DNA of 10,029 nt, taken from Aequoribacter sp049615385 (lineage in GTDB: Bacteria; Pseudomonadota; Gammaproteobacteria; Pseudomonadales; Halieaceae). The stretch is from assembly GCF_049615385.1 (NCBI RefSeq), contig NZ_JBMZFL010000036.1, one strand, 5' to 3'. Below the pieces are notes generated by a model. The model was not told the origin of the DNA. It saw only the letters and a list, made by a program, of their open reading frames with translations, and made no database searches. A program made the position numbers and the translations under genes. This document shows positions 6,761 to 10,029 of this stretch, one piece after another (the first letter of the stretch is position 1; every line of letters starts with the position of its first letter).

Positions 6761-6796
6761 TAGGCATACTACTAAATGTTATTCAATAAATGCCTA
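6761..6796. promoter_or_regulatory. 7-bp inverted repeat in the HDOD/MAPEG divergent region
   Basis: TAGGCAT (6761-6767) and ATGCCTA (6790-6796) form perfect arms 22 nt apart, just upstream of the HDOD gene, and the right arm overlaps the palindrome GCCTAGGC. The position suits an operator or a structured leader. No regulator is identifiable. Confidence 0.25.
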
Positions 6797-6925
6797 GGCG
6801 TGAGTGTAGTCTAACAGAAACCTTGATCAGTTGAATGATGGTGTGAGCGGTCTGCCCGACGCTTGCTTTTTTAGCAGATATAGTTGCACTCTATACAATC
6901 TAACGAAAATAACAGGTTTAAAACT

Positions 6926-7321
6926 ATGTTCATGTATCCGTTAAGTGGTCTGGTGACCTTATTGTGCTTGTTTGTGTTGTTCTGGGTAACTGCGATGGTA
7001 GGCGTCGCCCGTGGGAAGCATGGGGTAAAAGTTCCTGAAATGACGGGCCCAGAGCCCTTCGCGTGGGCAGTGCGAGTGCACCTAAATACGATTGAAGGTT
7101 TGATTTTATTCTTACCAGCGCTGTGGCTGTTTGCCTTGACCGTCTCTGATCTGGCAGCTGCCAGCGTTGGTGTGTTTTACCCCATAGGTCGAGTGCTATA
7201 CGCCCTGGGATACTATAAAGAGCCCAGTAAACGTGAACTCGGGTTCAGTATCGGTCTATTAGCGACCGTGATTTGTCTGCTGGGTAGTGCCTACGGGTTG
7301 TTCCTGGCCTTGACTGCCTAG
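6926..7321 (+). CDS. MAPEG-family membrane protein
   Basis: A 131-residue protein with four predicted membrane helices (about 5-27, 55-75, 78-98 and 108-129). The MAPEG pattern is clear: a polar Arg/His/Asn/Glu motif in RVHLNTIEGLILFLPALWLF and then GRVLYALGYYKEPSKRELGF. MAPEG proteins are trimeric membrane glutathione transferases or peroxidases in eukaryotes; bacterial members are mostly uncharacterised, so the reaction is not assigned. The chosen start is the ATG at 6926, with AGG 9 nt upstream; a second ATG two codons later is also possible. An in-frame TTG at 6884 is unlikely because it lacks a ribosome site and adds a non-conserved polar leader. The gene is divergent from the HDOD gene and followed by a receptor remnant. 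Confidence 0.85.
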   Translation: MFMYPLSGLVTLLCLFVLFWVTAMVGVARGKHGVKVPEMTGPEPFAWAVRVHLNTIEGLILFLPALWLFALTVSDLAAASVGVFYPIGRVLYALGYYKEPSKRELGFSIGLLATVICLLGSAYGLFLALTA

Positions 7322-7407
7322 AAGACAGGGTTGGTCTAGGCGGCATAGCACACTTTAGCGGCATCATAAAAGCAGGCGGTGCCGCTGCTGAGTTGATCGC
7401 AGCTTAG

Positions 7408-7800
7408 AAAGCCGGTGTTTTACCGCTTGATATTCCTGTCGATGGTTTTGCGGATCTGGTGGGTCGAGATGGTAACCAGGACGAGAAACACCGTGCGAAA
7501 CTGAGCTGGCGCATGAGTGAGTTTGGGGCGTCGTTGTCGGCTTACAAGATTGGCGATTTCTATCAGAGCTCGCTGACTTTGGCTGACGGCACGCGTTATG
7601 TCATTCCATCAATGACGACCTACGATGCTACCTTTGACTATCGCACCGATGTAATGGGTACTAAAACCCGTTTCCGTTTGGGTGTTAAGAACTTTACCGA
7701 CGAGCGGGCGCCTCTAGCGGACCGTTACTTCGGTTACTTCTCGGATGCTCACACCGACTACGGTCGTTATATGTACCTAGACGTTCGCGCGAGCTTCTAG
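7408..7800 (+). pseudogene. C-terminal remnant of a large TonB-dependent receptor
   Basis: The frame from 7408 to the TAG at 7798-7800 encodes about 130 residues of outer-membrane beta-barrel: alternating polar and aromatic strands and the receptor terminus GVKNFTDERAPLADRYFGYF ending in YMYLDVRASF with a final Phe. This terminus is typical of large (about 900-1000 residue) receptors common in marine Proteobacteria. Signal peptide, plug and most of the barrel are missing, and an in-frame TAG (7405-7407) precedes the recognisable part. The nearest upstream gene is the MAPEG gene, leaving under 100 bp, so most of the receptor gene has been deleted. A GTG at 7459 could start a short peptide but would make no functional receptor. 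Confidence 0.8.
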
Positions 7801-7812
7801 TCCGCGCTTACC

Positions 7813-7832
7813 CGCGGGGCTTAAGCCCCGCG
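7813..7832 (+). terminator. Perfect GC-rich palindrome, probable terminator
   Basis: CGCGGGGC-TTAA-GCCCCGCG lies 12 nt after the stop of the receptor remnant and about 28 nt before the transporter gene. The stem is very stable, but the following sequence (TCTTCAATCCGTTGTTATT) is only moderately T-rich. It is most likely the surviving terminator of the deleted receptor gene. Confidence 0.6.
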
Positions 7833-7860
7833 TCTTCAATCCGTTGTTATTGGGTGAATT

Positions 7861-8784
7861 ATGAATTCTTCTGCTGTTCCTGAAGAGCGCCTGTCGTATC
7901 AAAATATCGGTTTGATCGCCGGCCCACTAGTCTTTGCCGTAATGATGTTGCTGGGCATCGACCAAGCGATGATGCCCGAGATGGCCTGGCGTGTCGCGGC
8001 GGTGGGGTTGTGGATGGGTATCTGGTGGGCAACCGAAGCGATACCGGTGCCAGCCACTGCATTTTTACCCCTAGTGTGTTTTGATTTGTTGGGTATTGCA
8101 CCGATTGCCAAAGCGGCGCAGTCGTACGCACACCCGATTATTTATTTATTTTTGGGCGCCTTCATTCTGGCGTTGGCGGTTGAACGCTGGAATCTGCACA
8201 AGCGCATTGCTTTGATGATTTTGTCGCAAACGGGCACCGACGGTGCACGTTTGATTCTGGGTTTTATGGTGGTCGCTGCGGTGCTATCGATGTGGATGAC
8301 GAATACCTCTACCACCATGATGCTTATGCCGATTGCGGTATCGGTGGCTGCGGTGGTGACCGAGAACATGGAAAGGGCTTCGGAGCGCGATAAGCGCAAC
8401 TTCCAAATTGCCTTGCTGTTGGGACTCGCGTATGCGGCTACGATAGGGGGTTTAGCAACACTCGTGGGGACGCCACCGAATATCCTACTTGCGGGTTTTT
8501 TGGTCGACACCTACGGTATTGAAATTAGTTTTTTAAATTGGATGCTGGTGGGTGTGCCGGTCAGTATCGTGCTGCTGCCCTTGGCGTGGTTGATCTTAAC
8601 GCGCTGGGCTTTTGCCTTTGATATTCCCGAGAGCGAGGTGGCCACGCCGCCTAACGCGATTGTGTTTGCGTCGGGCTTTATCCGTATACCGGATATGGTC
8701 AGAGCTGGGTTTTACCTCAATCTTGTCTCTATGGTTTTGCTCACCATCGTGGCTATTTGGCTAGCCCCGATGGTGCTGAGCTGA
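7861..8784 (+). CDS. SLC13/DASS-family transporter with apparent internal deletion
   Basis: A 307-residue reading frame of the divalent-anion:sodium symporter family (di/tricarboxylates or sulfate, inner membrane). The first repeat is intact: WWATEAIPVPATAFLPL (55-71), the helical hairpin with TNTSTT (147-152, equivalent to the Ser-Asn-Thr substrate/sodium motif) and GTPPN (203-207). Near residue 259, after AFAFDIPESE, the sequence jumps to VATPPNAIVFASGFIRIPDM, which in full-length relatives (about 460-520 residues) is the end of the second repeat, and then to the normal last helix. The second Ser-Asn-Thr hairpin and several helices, roughly 150-200 residues, are missing in frame (junction near 8637/8638). 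Half the binding site is therefore absent and transport is doubtful; it may be better called a pseudogene. The start has GGGTG about 5 nt upstream. Confidence 0.8.
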   Translation: MNSSAVPEERLSYQNIGLIAGPLVFAVMMLLGIDQAMMPEMAWRVAAVGLWMGIWWATEAIPVPATAFLPLVCFDLLGIAPIAKAAQSYAHPIIYLFLGAFILALAVERWNLHKRIALMILSQTGTDGARLILGFMVVAAVLSMWMTNTSTTMMLMPIAVSVAAVVTENMERASERDKRNFQIALLLGLAYAATIGGLATLVGTPPNILLAGFLVDTYGIEISFLNWMLVGVPVSIVLLPLAWLILTRWAFAFDIPESEVATPPNAIVFASGFIRIPDMVRAGFYLNLVSMVLLTIVAIWLAPMVLS

Positions 8785-8791
8785 GCGGGCT

Positions 8792-9277
8792 TTAGTGGTG
8801 GTGACCGCCCGGTCCATGTGCGTGGCCATGAGCAATTTCGTCGTCGGTTGCTTCACGCACGTCCACGACTTGCAGCGCAAAACTTAGGCTCATACCGGCG
8901 AGAGGGTGGTTGCTGTCAACGTCAACGTTAAATTTACCCACTTTGATTACCGTAGCGGCTTGTGGTCCCGATTGGGTGTTCACCTGCACAGCCATTCCCG
9001 GTCGAATACGCTTTGGCGCATTCACAAGGTGCTTGATAGGTACTCGTTGAATGCTGTCAGGGCGTCGTTCGCCGTAAGCGTCTTTTGCTTCGAGGGTGAC
9101 TGAAAGTTCGTCACCAGCCTGCTTGCCTTCAAGTGCGCTTTCTAGCGCGGGCATAATGTTGTTGTGACCGTGTAAATACAAGGCCGGTTGGTTTTGGTCA
9201 CTCGATTCCAGTTCTTCACCCCCAACGTTGGATAAGGTGTAGTGAAACGTTACGACCGAATTTTTAGCAATTTGCAT
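8792..9277 (-). CDS. slyD: FKBP-type peptidyl-prolyl cis-trans isomerase, SlyD-like
   Basis: A 161-residue cytoplasmic prolyl isomerase/chaperone. The split FKBP domain is recognisable: VVTFHYTLSNVGGEELESSD (8-27), LYLHGHNNIMPALESALEGK (33-52), an insert-in-flap chaperone domain (about 68-125) and NHPLAGMSLSFALQVVDVRE (123-142). The end, EIAHGHAHGPGGHHH, is a short histidine-rich tail that in SlyD binds nickel and helps hydrogenase or urease maturation. E. coli SlyD (196 residues) has a longer Cys/His tail; here no Cys is present. The start at 9277 has AGGG 9 nt upstream; a longer frame from 9370 would cross the promoter region. It is convergent with the transporter gene (7-nt gap) and divergent from amtB. 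Confidence 0.9.
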   Translation of the reverse strand: MQIAKNSVVTFHYTLSNVGGEELESSDQNQPALYLHGHNNIMPALESALEGKQAGDELSVTLEAKDAYGERRPDSIQRVPIKHLVNAPKRIRPGMAVQVNTQSGPQAATVIKVGKFNVDVDSNHPLAGMSLSFALQVVDVREATDDEIAHGHAHGPGGHHH

Positions 9278-9302
9278 GATTTTGACCCTGTGTAAAGCGC
9301 AA

Positions 9303-9308
9303 AGTATA
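9303..9308 (-). promoter_or_regulatory. Probable -10 box of slyD
   Basis: TATACT on the minus strand (9308-9303), about 26 bp before the slyD start codon, is a good match to the sigma-70 -10 consensus. No convincing -35 is found at the right spacing; that position overlaps the GGTGCA half-site at 9331-9336. Confidence 0.45.
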
Positions 9309-9383
9309 GCATTGAAGTGTTGAATTTCGATGCACCAAAATCCGACAAAAAGGGTTTCAATATGGTGCAAATCATCCTAAACG

Positions 9384-9400
9384 TGCAATGTTTTGGTGCA
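9384..9400 (+). promoter_or_regulatory. NtrC-type binding site upstream of amtB
   Basis: TGCAATGTTTTGGTGCA matches the NtrC dyad pattern TGCAC-N7-GTGCA with one mismatch (A for C in the left half). Two further half-sites, TGCACC at 9331-9336 and GGTGCA at 9364-9369, lie upstream. The 11-bp ATGCACCAAAA (9330-9340) is the exact inverted copy of TTTTGGTGCAT (9391-9401). Proteobacterial amtB genes are commonly induced by NtrC under nitrogen limitation, which supports the reading. No clean sigma-54 -24/-12 element was found; TGGCGGAGAAACTGGA (about 9413-9428) is only a poor candidate. Confidence 0.5.
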
Positions 9401-9489
9401 TTTTGATTTCTGTGGCGGAGAAACTGGATTTTCGTTCTTTTGCTCGTACACTTCGGTACAAAATAAAGATCTCCGCAAGAGGAATTTCT

Positions 9490-10029
9490 ATGCTCAAGCC
9501 AGTTTATGCTGCCGCGTCAGCATTGTGTCTATTGTTTTTCGCATCATCAGCTAATGCCCAAGTTTCATCGGGTGATACCGCTTGGATATTAAGTTCGAGT
9601 GCTCTGGTGTTGTTTATGACGATACCCGGTTTATCGCTATTTTACGCAGGGCTTGTGCGCTCTAAGAACGTATTGTCTGTGTTGATGCAATGTTTTGCGC
9701 TGACCGGGTTGATGTCACTACTTTGGTTTGGTTTAGGTTACACCTTAGCTTTTGGCAGCACCGATGACCAGGGCCCCTGGGTGGGTGATCTCGGCAATGT
9801 ATTTTTAGCGGCAATGTCGGGCGAGTCGGTGTCCGGTTCTATACCCTCTATGGCCTTTGCGATGTTCCAAATGACCTTCGCGGTGATCACGCCCGCGTTA
9901 ATCGTGGGTGGGTTTGCCGAGCGTATGCGTTTTTCTGCCATGCTGCTGTTTAGCTCACTGTGGTTGATATTGGTTTACGCACCTGTTTGCCACTGGGTAT
10001 GGGGCGGTGGCTGGTTGCAAGGCATGGGT
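9490..10029 (+). CDS. amtB: Ammonium transporter AmtB, 5' part (runs off window)
   Basis: The first 180 codons of an Amt/Rh-family ammonium channel of the inner membrane; the frame is open to the window edge. Residues 1-23 (MLKPVYAAASALCLLFFASS, ANA|Q) form a signal peptide, as in E. coli AmtB. Family segments follow: AWILSSSALVLFMTIPGLSLFYAGLVRSKN (about 31-60), the periplasmic Phe-gate region FAMFQMTFAVITPALIVGGF with AERMRFSA (about 122-150), and VYAPVCHWVWGGGWL near the end. The conserved Asp and His of the pore lie beyond the window. The start has AAGAGGA about 7 nt upstream. A GCGGAGA/TCTCCGC pair (9415-9421/9470-9476) could fold the leader just before the ribosome site. glnK, the usual partner, is not upstream; it may be downstream. 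Confidence 0.93.
   Translation, partial: MLKPVYAAASALCLLFFASSANAQVSSGDTAWILSSSALVLFMTIPGLSLFYAGLVRSKNVLSVLMQCFALTGLMSLLWFGLGYTLAFGSTDDQGPWVGDLGNVFLAAMSGESVSGSIPSMAFAMFQMTFAVITPALIVGGFAERMRFSAMLLFSSLWLILVYAPVCHWVWGGGWLQGMG

Noticed and set aside
6884..6925. TTG start adding 14 residues to the MAPEG protein
   Set aside because: No ribosome site, and the extra residues are polar and unlike the family; the ATG at 6926 fits the usual length.
157..7800. The two receptor pieces as halves of one rearranged gene
   Set aside because: The left piece is a FepA/BtuB-type receptor lacking about 150 residues; the right piece has the terminus of the much larger receptor type, and they lie on opposite strands 5.7 kb apart.
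9411..9430. Sigma-54 promoter TGGCGGAGAAACTGGA for amtB
   Set aside because: The essential GC of the -12 element is GG here and the -24 element is only partial; not strong enough to annotate.

Overview
The window looks like a gammaproteobacterial chromosome, probably a marine or aquatic heterotroph. The evidence is SlyD with a histidine-rich tail, an HDOD protein, an AmtB ammonium transporter, SLC13 and MAPEG membrane proteins, and the C-terminus of a large TonB-dependent receptor. This placement rests on protein types only; no rRNA or tRNA gene is present.

Left part (1-3345): an accessory metal-response cluster ending in mobile-element debris. A MerR-family regulator (2905-3345, +) is divergent from a minus-strand operon. 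In transcription order the operon holds a small cation-diffusion-facilitator (CDF) exporter (2819-2181), an isoprenylcysteine-methyltransferase-like membrane protein (2184-1732, ATGA overlap) and a TonB-dependent receptor (1728 onward). The operon promoter has the 19-bp spacer and internal dyad typical of MerR-controlled promoters. The receptor loses its C-terminal barrel at about position 262, where it is joined to a piece of a DDE transposase (about 262-53). That piece in turn abuts what looks like the terminus of another insertion sequence (55-1).

Middle (3346-5570): a 535-bp gap with inverted repeats and a possible relic frame, then a complete acyl-CoA synthetase (3881-5533) with tandem 10-bp repeats in its promoter region and a strong terminator.

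Right part (5579-10029): a membrane-anchored HDOD protein (minus), a MAPEG-family protein (plus), and a 3'-terminal remnant of a large TonB-dependent receptor. Next come a GC-rich palindrome and an SLC13/DASS transporter that appears to have lost about 200 internal residues in frame. The SlyD-type prolyl isomerase (minus) follows, then the start of amtB (plus, running off the end), which has a near-consensus NtrC-type site upstream.

No clearly new defence or biosynthetic system is visible. The most interesting points are the MerR-controlled operon that pairs a metal exporter with a membrane methyltransferase and an outer-membrane receptor, and the number of broken genes (two receptors, one transposase, one transporter) in only 10 kb.
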